Positions 24,918-37,692 of a DNA stretch of 64,000 nt are shown here, piece after piece; positions within the stretch are counted from its first letter, which is position 1; each line of letters begins with the position of its first letter. The DNA lies in NCBI RefSeq assembly GCF_025118155.1, contig NW_026251390.1, forward strand, positions 62,001 to 126,000, in the 5' to 3' direction. A program made the position numbers and the translations under genes. The notes below the pieces were generated by a model. That model had not been told where the DNA came from. It saw only the letters and a program-made list of their open reading frames with translations, and searched no databases. This DNA is from Cokeromyces recurvatus (Eukaryota; Mucoromycota; Mucoromycetes; Mucorales; Mucoraceae).

Positions 24918-26792
24918 TTAGTTATACTCGTCTTGTTGATCTATTTCACCTTTAGAAAATCGAGTAACGACTTTATTCTTTGATTGATGAGGTAGCAAAT
25001 CTCCCCACATGATCTTTCTAGCATCACGATAAGGTATCTTTCCTTGTGATTTAGATATAACCATACGCTGTATTTCACCTTCTTTAGAGCAAACATCCAT
25101 TACAACATGTCCATTCCTCTTTAAAGGAGGCTGTATTAACCTTGGCCAATGATATGCTTCAGTTTCCATTGTATTATTTCCTACTGGTCTTTTTCCTCGT
25201 CGTAATACAACATATGAATATTTTGCATCTTCTGTATTTGATTTTGAATGCTTTGTTTTCATTAGAAAAGAAGGGCGTTGAACTCTTTGTGAGAAATGAC
25301 ACCAAAATTTATTCGGTTTAGCTTCTGGGGAGAACAATAGAGGGCATGGATGATCATGAGAACACTAAAATGAAATTTCTTTTTTTTAAGGAAAAAAAAA
25401 AGTTATAATAATGCTAAGACTTACTGGAGCAACAACATGAGCATTTGAACCTTCTGCATCTAGAATCCATTGTCTAGCTCGGGCTATATTTGTAAACCCA
25501 ATAGGAGTACCTCTTTCAATTAATACCTATAATAGAATTGATAAGTCCATATTCATCCATAACAATCTTTATGATCTTACCAATACATCTCCTGTTTGAG
25601 CCCATAATTGCTCTAGAGTTGATTTCTGAAGAGCCGTTGATTCTATATCTCCCAAAGTAAATGCACTGATAACAAGATCAGTCTTAGATGCCTATAAAGT
25701 TACTTTTTATCATTATTATTATAATACTATAACTAAAAAAAAAAAAGTGATTTCATTTTTTTTTTCTTTTTTTTTTTACCTTTGGATCATAAGGAAGATA
25801 ACGTTTAAATTCAATAGGCTTTTCATTCCCCATTTTCAATGACTCTGTTTAGATGATAGGTAGTGTAAATAAATAGTATGGATCTTTATTTTAACCCTAC
25901 TTACCTTCTAAACGTTCTGCTATTCTAAGCATATCTTCTGAAAGATCTATACCTACACAGTTATCTATTTGAAAGACGTTTTTTGCAACCCTATATGCAT
26001 AAAATTTAGCATACATGTATTTAAATATTAGAGCATATATATATAGCTTTATTACCAAATGGCTGTACCAGGCCCAGTACCAAAATCTAACATGGATTGA
26101 GGCTTAAAATCGGAAAGTCGACCTGCGATTTCATTCAAGACATTTGTAATGGCTGCATAAGTTGAAGGTAGTACACCTGCTAAATAAGCAACTGATTCGC
26201 GAGGACCATATAAAACTTTATGTGGTTCAATAACTGTCTCTGCTGATTTACGTTGCTTTTTCGCATCTCGAGAACCATCAAACTCATCTAAAGCTTCCCT
26301 TGATACTCTAGATGTCGATCTTAATGCGTCATATAATCGAAGCGCATCTGTTCTAATCAATCGCTTATCATGGCCTACATAAATGAGAAAAAAAAAAAAT
26401 AAAAAAAATAATAAATTTGTGATCTAGGAGAAAAAGAGGAAAAAATGATTATCACCTTCAATTATATCTGTAATGGACTGAATCATGGGTTTTGGTAGTT
26501 CTACACAACCCATTCGTTTAGATCCAAAAGCGGCTTCTTTAGATCCCCTGACATAAGGAACAGAATTAATTGTAATCTCTTTAACAAGGAGCTCACTAAG
26601 AAATACAAAGATTAATATTAATTTTGTGGAGGGGGGGGATGGTTAACCATAAATGCTCAGATCATTCTTCTTTTTTTTTTACCCCTCTTTTTCTGAACCA
26701 ATTGACTGGAGCTGCTTTTCAGTAAGAAATATAGCTTTATTTGTAGAATATTTTCGAATGAATGAGCTTGTAAATAAGCGCTTAGAAGCCAT
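24918..26792 (-). CDS. RSM22: Mitoribosome assembly factor METTL17/Rsm22
   Basis: Eight exons (26792-26683, 26595-26456, 26374-26056, 25990-25905, 25844-25780, 25691-25581, 25526-25425, 25364-24918) give 459 residues. An Arg/Ser-rich N-terminus looks like a mitochondrial presequence (MASKRLFTSSFIRKYST). The Rsm22 methyltransferase-like fold has the SAM motif MLDFGTGPGTAIW, GIDLSEDMLRIAERL and ERGTPIGFTNIARARQWIL. Four Cys at 312, 318, 333 and 403 (CSHDHPC, FWCHFSQR, VMDVCSKEG) match the Cys set that binds a 4Fe-4S cluster in METTL17/Rsm22. The family helps assemble the small mitoribosomal subunit. All junctions are GT-AG and close in frame. Confidence 0.93.
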
Positions 26793-28359
26793 GTTTTATC
26801 AATATAAGAATTACTTAAAAAAAAGTGTTGTTTTTGACAGGCAGCAGTGTTTAATGATGGTTTTTTTTTGACCGGAGGATTAAATATTGCTAAATCCTGA
26901 TTTTCAACTTGATTTTTTACTTGTAAAAATAGGAATACGCATTTTACGATGTACTATATTACAGCTTTCTTCTTCTAATAAAGTACAGCATTTATTATAG
27001 AAGGGCACATTAGGTAAAAAAATTTCAAAAACCACAAACAAATACTTCAATAGTCAGCTTATTAGACTTTAGTTTAAAAATAGTTTTCGGAAAATTGTGT
27101 CTAAATATCTGTCACTAGAACAGAACATTTATAACTTTCGATATTAAAAATTAGTAAATTGACTCAATGAATTTATTAAAAATAGTGTGATTCGCACTTG
27201 AAAATCTTTGTAACAAATAATGAACCTACCCTAAATCCTGTCGTACATCATATTTTCACTGGTAATGGTAAGAAGACTGCCAACTTTATGAAGACATAAA
27301 ACATCTATTTCTTCTATATGTGCTTATTGGTCAAATCAAAAATAATAATAATATAGAGTTTTATCTACAAATATGCATAATGCACATTTAATTTACTATC
27401 CTACACAACTGTCTGTCATCTACTACTATTTCTAGACTCTAAATACCTGAAATCGCTGATATTCCACTACCCTTAATTTAAATGAGCTTTCATGTATTTA
27501 CTTCTTGGCCTTTTTTCATCATCAAAATCTGGTTTAATTAGAGAAAAGTCTCCCTTTTTCTCTGTTTATGAATTATATCACTCTTTCTTTAGTTTCTTTA
27601 AAAGAGGAGGAGGGGGGAAGATTAGCAATATTTTCACTTTTATTAATGGTCCGAACCGGGCTACAGTTATTACACTTTAAATTAAATGATGCTCGTTTTT
27701 TTCTGGATGAATCCAAATTAAAGTCTGAAAATTTACCATCAAAGTGTCTGAACTCATTTTTTTTTTTTTCGTCTGGTTTTATTTTTCCTTTCGTCCAAAA
27801 AGTGTAAACAGAGTGTCTCCTTCACTTCTTGATCCAGGCAGGAAATGACTCAACTGATTGTCCCTTTAAACTTGTTAGTAACATTTTCCCTTTCTTTCTC
27901 ACCTTATCTTCTTTCTTTCCTTTACCTTTTTACCTCTTGTCCCGTAAGAGGGTTTTTAGATACTTTTTTTTTTTTACATAAATTGAACTGACCTGGGCAA
28001 TCCAATATAACAAAGATATTATGTGCTCATAAGTCACTTTATAAATTTTAATTTATAAAAATAATAAAAAAAAAATTGTTTAATCGTATTATTTTGATGG
28101 ATTTTGTATTGTGTGTCCAATTGAAATTTTCTTACAGAACAAATGTTTAAAAATTATTGATTTATTGCACAATCATTAACCAATAGAAATCAAGTATAAT
28201 TATGTTGCTAGAGAGTTTTTTTTTCAACAATTGCGCCATTTCATCAAGCATATTTTGAATAATCAAATCGTTTATCTTTTTCTTCTTTTTTCTTTTCTTT
28301 TTTTTTTCTTTTCCTTATTCTTCTTCTTTAAAGAAGAGAACAGTAATAATAATAAAAAA
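26793..28359. other. Divergent intergenic region with a LINE 3' fragment
   Basis: A 1.57-kb gap between the METTL17 (-) and Met30 (+) genes. Apart from the LINE fragment at 27823-28088 and pyrimidine tracts before the Met30 start, no feature was recognised. Short plus-strand frames near 27492-27807 have no family resemblance. Confidence 0.6.
27823..28088 (+). mobile_element. Truncated LINE 3' end (copy 1)
   Basis: This 266-base stretch aligns along its whole length with 34878-35133, the end of the LINE at 34.3-35.1 kb: the last codons of the ORF (LLDPGR region), stop, pyrimidine-rich 3' UTR, A-rich tail and the terminal TGTTTAATCGTA. The two copies differ at scattered positions, mainly transitions, and in homopolymer lengths. 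The homology stops sharply at both ends. It fits a severely 5'-truncated non-LTR insertion. Confidence 0.8.
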
Positions 28360-30159
28360 ATGACTTGTACGACAAAAGCACCAAAACATTGTTATAGACA
28401 TAACCCAGAATTAATGAAAATAAAGAATAAAGATGAATTTGATATTGAACAATTACAAGAGGTATTATATAGATACATATACAGGATAAAGTATATATTT
28501 AACAACTATGTTCCCTTATCTTGTTAGGAATTAGCTTTTGTACCTGAAAAAAATCAATCTCAAATTGCTTTAGTCTGGAATATCTTTCAACAATCTTCAA
28601 AAGAAGAAAGACTTTTGATTCTAAAAGGAATTTTAGCCTCCGCATGTACACCTCAATTATCGTTTATCGCAAATACAGTGAAACCTCTATTATGTATCGA
28701 TTTTACTACCATTTTCCCTACAGAAATTACAAAGCAGATTTTTTCATTATTAGACGCTACTTCTCTTTGCTCTGCAGCTCAAGTGAGTAAACATTGGAAA
28801 TCATTGGCAGATGATGATACTCTATGGCATCGTATGTGTGAGCAGCATATTAATCGAAAATGTACAAAATGTGGTTGGGGACTTCCTTTACTTCAAAAAC
28901 GTAAAGTGGTCTTCATGGATCATCGTCTTGATAACACAAGGAAGCGATCTCATTCATCAAATACAGCTTGTGATAATCAAGATCAAAAACGCTTTTGTCC
29001 TGATACGAGTTATCGTAAATCTTGGAAAGATATCTATAGTGAACGTTTAATTATTGAACGTAACTGGAGAAACAATTATACAACGAAGCGAGTCCTTAAA
29101 AGAGTTCATCAGGGAGGCATTAGTTGTCTTCAATTTTGTGAGTCTCAAAATATCTTAATTACTGGTTCTTATGATAAAACAGCAATTGTCTGGAATCTTG
29201 AAACAGGACAAGTTCTGCGTGTCTTGAAGGGACATGCAAGATGTATCCGTACTTTACAAGCGGATGATACCAAGTTAGTTACAGGTTCAATGGATAATAC
29301 ATTACGTATTTGGAATTATCATACAGGCCAATGTATTCGTATTCTGGAGGGTCATACAGATGGTGTTGTCCATTTGAATTTCAATTGTCGTATCTTAGCT
29401 AGTGGCTCTGCTGATGCAACCATTAAAATCTGGAACTTTCAAACAGGAGAATGCTTTACTTTAGCTGGTCATACAAAGAGTGTAAATCATGTTAGTATTC
29501 ATAAAATGAGTCCTCTTCTGGTCTCTAGCTCTGACGATCACACAATTCGCATTTGGGACCTTGAAAAACGTGCCTGCGTAAGGATTTTGAAGGGCCATAT
29601 GGCTCCTGTTCAGACGGCTATACCCTCTATGCCTGGTTTCCTTCATTGCTTTATTAAAAATAGTCAACTGAAATCATCAAAGAAAGGAAGACGATCGAAT
29701 AATAGCAACAGTAGTAGCAGCAGTGATGAAGATGAAGATAACAGTAATATGAACAAATTAAATATAGTGTCTGCATCAACGACTACTACTACTAATAATA
29801 ATAAGACTCGCTATTATTCGTCGAACAAAACGAATGATGATTGTATTCGTTCTTCTGAACAAGTCGTCATATCAGGCTCCTTAGATCATACTATCAAGAT
29901 TTGGTCTCTTGAAAGTGGTGAATGTCTTCAGACGTTATTTGGTCATGTTCAAGGCATTTGGTCATTAGCCTATGATAAACTTCGTATGGTTTCTGGTTCA
30001 CATGATGGTACACTTAAACTTTGGGATATTGAAAGCGGTTTACCAATGTATTGTCTTGAAGGACATAACTCAGCTGTTACAGCGGTTGCTCTAAGTGATA
30101 CTAAAATTGTAAGTGCAGATGATGAAGGTAATGTCCATGTATGGGACTTTGGTATGTAA
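28360..30159 (+). CDS. MET30: F-box/WD40 protein Met30/sconB, SCF ligase receptor
   Basis: Two exons (28360-28461, 28528-30159) give 577 residues. N-terminus: CYRHNPELMKIK, a sconB/Met30 signature. The F-box (about 95-140) reads FPTEITKQIFSLLDATSLCSAAQVS, followed by the Met30-specific HRMCEQHINRKCTKCGWGLPLL. Seven WD40 repeats fill the rest (GSYDKTAIVWNLETGQ, GSMDNTLRIWNYHTGQ and so on). A Ser/Asn/Asp-rich insertion of about 70 residues interrupts the fifth repeat. Met30 is the SCF substrate receptor that controls sulfur-amino-acid metabolism and the cell cycle by ubiquitinating Met4/CYS3-type activators. The ATG is the first in frame after a pyrimidine-rich leader and starts the conserved N-terminus. 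Confidence 0.95.
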
Positions 30160-30672
30160 ACTTATTGATACAATATACATGTAAATATTCCCCTCCCCTT
30201 TATATAAATACATATCTAAATATATGTGCATATATGTATAGAAATACATATATATATATATATATATATCATAAACTCTTCCTGTTTGTATATATCTAAT
30301 AAAATAAATACAAATCATAGTAGTATGATTTTATTAAAGTGGTCATCTTATGCATTGATGCAGTTATTTCTTTAAAACACATACAAATACTAGTTTTACT
30401 ATGTTCTAATTTCATCTGAGTAGTAGTGGTAGACGAATATCACTTTCTTCTTTATATATAAATATATGTGTATATGCAAATATGTATTTATATCTTACGT
30501 TAACAAAGCTTTACTACCCTCTGTTATGAATTAGGTAATCTCTATTTGGTAGTATCAATACATCTGACTTTAATAACCCGGCTTTATCTCGTTTCTATTA
30601 TGCACAAATAGTCGTTTGTTGTTCATCATTCATACCTCAAATGCGACTTGGCAATAAACACTTTCAATATGT

Positions 30673-30703
<31 letters not shown>

Positions 30704-31127
30704 CGTGACATTACTGTATTATTAAGCTGCCTCACATATATGAATGTATAAGCATACTTTAACAAGCTCAATATATCCTCATGTCCTCGTTGTTGGTCGT
30801 TCATACTATTCATTGAAATGAGTCGTTATATCAACTCTGAAATACTACGTCACTACCCTCTTCTCTCTCAACAACAATGATGGAGGTTTGGGTTTTACTA
30901 TTCAATTTCCTTTTATGGTTGTACTGTTTTTATTATTATCTCTTCTTGTATTTGACTATTTATATTTTTGAACCTCATAAACTATAGACTACTGAATTTC
31001 CAAATTTGCAGTAGCAATTTATATTTTAAATAACTATATATATACACACACACAAAGGATAATAAAGAGAGTATATTTAGTAAATTGGATATGGATAAGA
31101 TGTTATTATAATAAAAACACACGATAA
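30160..31127. other. Convergent intergenic region
   Basis: A 0.97-kb gap between the 3' ends of the Met30 and Rsp5 genes. It contains TA repeats (near 30250) and a run of about 27 A (near 30677-30703). No coding or RNA gene was recognised. Confidence 0.6.
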
Positions 31128-33939
<2,812 letters not shown>

Positions 33940-34268
33940 TTTTTTATAAGGGATGTTTTAAATGTTCTTTATAAAAGGGTATTTTTTTTTCTTCCTCCTC
34001 CTCCTTTTTATCCTTTATTGCTATCTTTGTTTTACAAAATTATTTAGGAGAAAGAAAAAGAGAGAGAGGAGAAAAGAAAAGAAAAAGAAAAAAAAGTTCC
34101 ATAGTTGCTTACCAGAACCAACTTTTTTTTTTTTTTTTTTTACCTCTTTTTTTAAGGCCTCATGATTGTTGTTGTTCGTTGGCCAATGTAATTAAAACTC
34201 CTTTTTTTTCCTTTGTTTGTTTTTATACACCTTTTTCACAAACTTTTCATACAATTTTGGAGGAAATT

Positions 34269-34285
34269 TCGTACACCGACCGTGT
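34269..34285. repeat. 17-bp direct repeat, left copy (putative target-site duplication)
   Basis: TCGTACACCGACCGTGT, identical to 35129-35145. It marks the 5' boundary of the truncated LINE. Confidence 0.75.
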
Positions 34286-35128
34286 TTCGTTTTCCGTGCT
34301 ATTGACTTACCGGATGATACCTTGCTCGCTAAATTACTTCCCGAACTTCACGCCTCCGCTTTCAACACTCAATGGTATAAACTCATTCAAACATCATGCT
34401 GGAGACTCTGTGCCGCCAATTCCATTCCGTTAGACAAACGCTCCTTTCGAAAACATCGTCGAGAATTTCTTGAAGAGAGTTTTCAACAACTACGTGACGA
34501 GACACATTCTGTTTTGCTTTCCTCTTGCCGCCCTAATCTGATTATTGACCCGATACTCTGGTTACCCATGACACACAGTGAGCGTAGTCGAACTATTCGA
34601 TGGCGTCTTGGTTGGTTACCCGGAGGAATACCTAAAGCCTGTCCATATCATCCTCATGTACACTTTAGTCGGTCACACGCCACTGAATGCTTGCACATGC
34701 ACACTCGTTTATTCTTGCCACGATCAATTGCAGATCCCCTTTCCTTTCTTTTAAATCATCTCCCTCAGCATAAGCACCGAAATTCTCAGGATGTTTCTGC
34801 TTGGTTCTATCGCTGGCCAGTTATGTGTACCATTCTACAGGAAATAGATTATTTAATGCACGATAAACTACCCCCTCCACTTCTTGATCCAGGCAGAAAA
34901 TTACTCAACTGGTTGTCTCTTTAAACTTGTTAGCAATATTCCCCTTTCTTTCTCACTTTCTCTTCTTCCTTTCCTTTACCTTTTTACCTCTTGTCCCATA
35001 AGAGGGTTTTTAGATACTTTTTTCACATAATTTGAACTGACCTGGGCAATCCAATATAATAAAGGTATTATGTGCCCATAGGTCGCTTTTTAAATTTATA
35101 AAAATAATAAAAAAAAAAAAATGTTTAA
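34286..35128 (+). mobile_element. 5'-truncated LINE (non-LTR retrotransposon)
   Basis: The open frame ends with a stop at 34922-34924, 180 codons before which reads RWRLGWLPGGIPKACPYH and a CCHC-like cluster CPYHPHVHFSRSHATECLHMH, followed by DPLSFLLN and WFYRWPVMCTILQEIDYLM. This resembles the C-terminal part of LINE ORF2 proteins of Mucorales, downstream of the reverse transcriptase. No reverse transcriptase core is present, so the copy is truncated at its 5' end. After the stop come a pyrimidine-rich 3' UTR and an A-rich tail. The element is flanked by 17-base direct repeats. The frame stays open, so the insertion may be fairly recent. GC content is visibly higher than in the flanks. Confidence 0.75.
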
Positions 35129-35145
35129 TCGTACACCGACCGTGT
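35129..35145. repeat. 17-bp direct repeat, right copy (putative target-site duplication)
   Basis: Identical to 34269-34285. Its first five bases (TCGTA) also occur at the end of the other LINE copy (28084-28088), so the exact 3' boundary of the element is uncertain by up to five bases. Confidence 0.75.
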
Positions 35146-35245
35146 AAAATTTTTGGATAGTTGTGGGACACTTTATTAAAAAAAAAAAAAAAAATTCGTT
35201 CACTACAAAGAAAAAAGCTTTGCACACTTATTTCGTCCAGTGATT

Positions 35246-36688
35246 TTACAGTGACTCTGCATCTAAGCAAGCTTGAAAATTCGATACAGAGTATCTGTAG
35301 AAGCCTTGAAGATCACTTAAGAAGATGCTATTACATGCTTCACCAATTCTGGATGATAAAGTTTCTTCTTTTAACAGCTTCTGTCGCTTTAACGTGCCTT
35401 TGCATACTGACCAAAACTGTTCGATAGGATTTAGCTCAGGAAAATATTGTGGAAGATAGATACAGCCATAACCTCTCTGTTCGATGTACCTCTGAATGTC
35501 TAAATGAGTATGGGCTGGTGCATTGTCCATAACGATATAATGCCCTTAAAATTGCTCATGCCTATCTAGTGCATCTATTGTTGCAGTCACAAAGTTGAAA
35601 TAATGACCAGTAACGGCACCACCTTTTCCTTTGTTCACGACCTGTACAGACCCTACTCCAGCTTTTTTTTTCTTTGAAGGCTCCATTTTTTTTTTGGCCG
35701 CCATACACTGATATTCAAGATACCATATGAAGCAATAGCACCTAATATGGTGATAGTGTTTTGCTTTCGTTTTTAGGACAGTGACAATGGCACATTCGTC
35801 CTCTTTAGACCAAGCTATAGAGCGATTCATGTTTATATTAAAACATGATTCGTTTATAAAAACACAATTGCTTAAATAGTCCATATGTGTTTGTAGCCAA
35901 CGTTGAACTCATTCTTGTCTCTCTCTCTCTCTCTCTTAACTTCTCGAGACTATTTCTATCTACAGAATAGAAATACGCACATTTTACGCTTATTTTGCAC
36001 TCTTTCTTAACGAAATTGTAAAGTAAAATTTTGTATATTTCCAAGTCCTCAAATTGGGAAGTAAGACTTTCCATCATTTGATCTGGGGCCAAAGAAGGAA
36101 TTGTCATCAACCAGATCAAGCAAATACTTCTGATGCTCTTTGTTAAGGATTGATGGCCTGCACTGGAGTCGACCGCTTCCTTCTTTTCCTTTAAAAAAAA
36201 TATTCTCACCCATTTTATACTTCTTCTTCCAACTTTGAGCTGTTGAATGTGGAATACTGAGTTGTGCAAACTTAAAACCTTGCTCGTACATTGAAGGGGA
36301 AAAAACCCCCACCCCTTTTTTTTATCAGAATCTGTATACTTGCGATTAGATCTCAAAGTTGTGCGCTCCACAGTATATTCATGAGCTGCGATCTCCTCTT
36401 CTGTCTCCTCAATAATCTTCATCGTTTTTTTTTCTGGTGGGTTTCAGATCCATATAATGATCATAAATTTGTTAATTGCTCCAATGGGTATTGTGCATTA
36501 TCGATTTCCATTTCATAAATATGAGCTTCTTGTCCTTGCTCATCAAAAACTTTGCCCTTTTCATTTTCATAGATAAAAGTATTCATATTATAACTACGGA
36601 AAAAAAATATATGATGTACCCCCCCAATATTTGTTTTCCTCAGAACTAAATTCGTTTTTGTCTCAATTCTCGTATTTGCATTATCCAA
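35246..36688 (-). pseudogene. Broken Tc1/mariner (IS630-type) DDE transposase
   Basis: Overlapping minus-strand frames together cover a Tc1/mariner-type transposase. From the N-terminus: a helix-turn-helix region (AQLSIPHSTAQSWKKKYKMG, GRLQCRPSILNKEHQKYLL), then LTSQFEDLEIYKILLYNFVKKEC, the first catalytic block (FINESCFNINMNRSIAWSK), the second (IVMDNAPAHTHLDIQRYI) and the third (LPQYFPELNPIEQFWSV). The gene is dead: at least two frameshifts, an in-frame TAA just before the second block (near 35547), and Asn in place of the expected first catalytic Asp. The element probably spans about 35150-36690; an inverted 9-base TTTTGGATA lies at both ends (35151-35159 and 36682-36690), but long inverted repeats are not visible. 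Confidence 0.8.
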
Positions 36689-36745
36689 AATTCACTTTTT
36701 GTTATTACCCAAAGTTCGTTTTGATCACATTATTTTACCCTAAAA
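36640..36745. repeat. Degenerate short direct repeats at the transposon's outer end
   Basis: Four imperfect units of about 18-30 bases, each starting AAATTCGTTTTT-like and ending TTATCC or TTACCC, follow one another (36647, 36665, 36687, 36711). They lie at the N-terminal side of the broken transposase and may be decayed subterminal repeats of that element. Confidence 0.4.
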
Positions 36746-36959
36746 TTAGACCATCTGTTCGTGATATTGAAATGGAGGAGCTAGCGGAAGAACTAGTAAG
36801 GGTAGGGGGACATCAGTGGAGGATATGATTACGGAACTAAGCACAGATGATGGCTAGAGCAGGTTCGTGTTTTCATAGAACTTACATAGGATGAAATATG
36901 AATTGTGATTACAAGGTTTAAAAAAAAATAGAATAAAGGTGTGATTTTATTTGATTTAA

Positions 36960-37110
36960 TTTAAATTCAGATTATAATTTATGCAGCAAGGAAGAGGGGC
37001 TGAGTGTGCCCAAAGCCGCCAGAAAGTGTATGATCCCAAGAAATGGTGGCCATGTTCTACCGAAGGAATTTAATGCGGGTAACTGAGATATTCTGCCTGG
37101 TAAAAAATGG
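36960..37110 (+). pseudogene. Relic of a transposase helix-turn-helix segment
   Basis: One plus-strand frame reads GLSVPKAARKCMIPRN, then after frame breaks a segment ending ILPG. This resembles the N-terminal helix-turn-helix of fungal Tc1-like transposases. Stops and shifts surround it. A short match, so only a probable relic of a second element next to the minus-strand one. Confidence 0.4.
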
Positions 37111-37439
37111 ATCTATAGGAAATCAAATGATCATAGAGAAAATTAAGAAAGTTATTATTATTTTTTATTTTTATTTTATTTTTTTTTTTTTGACTAAATG
37201 AGCACATATCATTTCTCATCTGCTGTATTGCCCTTAGTCAGTTCTAATAGTATATAAGTAAGAAAAAACCCTCTTGAGAGACAAAATGGAAAAGGATAAA
37301 AGCATGTGTGTAAAAGATAAAATAAATTTAATGAGTTAGAGAGGAACAAAGTAATTGATAAAAAAAAAAAGATCAGTAAGATTAAATTCATAGACAGTAC
37401 AAGGATATTAGCACTTTTTCAGTTGAGGGAGGATCTAGA

Positions 37440-37692
37440 GGTAACTTTTTTTTCATAAAAGAGGTAATCCATTTCATGTAGAGTGATACAAATAGCCGGC
37501 CAACGGATTGTCCAAGGAGCCACATCCTGTGAGCGTTTTAGGTCTTTTAGGTAGGTAGTTGGTTGGTTTAGCAGGAAGGAGAGTGGGTCCGTGACCGTTC
37601 TTGGCCATTTGGAGTCGACAGTGGAACTTGAAGCTTGTGCGTAGTTGATGTGGAAGGGGTTGATTTAAAGTAAAGGATAAGAAGGACATCAA
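37440..37692 (-). pseudogene. Relic of LINE ORF2 C-terminus
   Basis: The minus strand reads TDPLSFLLNQPTTYLKDLKR, SQDVAPWTIRWPAICITLHEMDYLFYEKK, aligning with ADPLSFLLNHLPQ and SQDVSAWFYRWPVMCTILQEIDYLM of the LINE at 34.3-35.1 kb. Upstream, a shifted frame (HCRLQM) matches the CLHMHTRLFLP part, so a frameshift separates the two pieces. It is an older, diverged member of the same or a related family, in the opposite orientation. Confidence 0.65.

Noticed and set aside
34269..34285. The 17-bp repeat as a terminal inverted repeat of the Tc1/mariner element
   Set aside because: The two copies are direct, not inverted, and no reverse-complement copy lies at the other end of the mariner element; they match the LINE boundaries instead.
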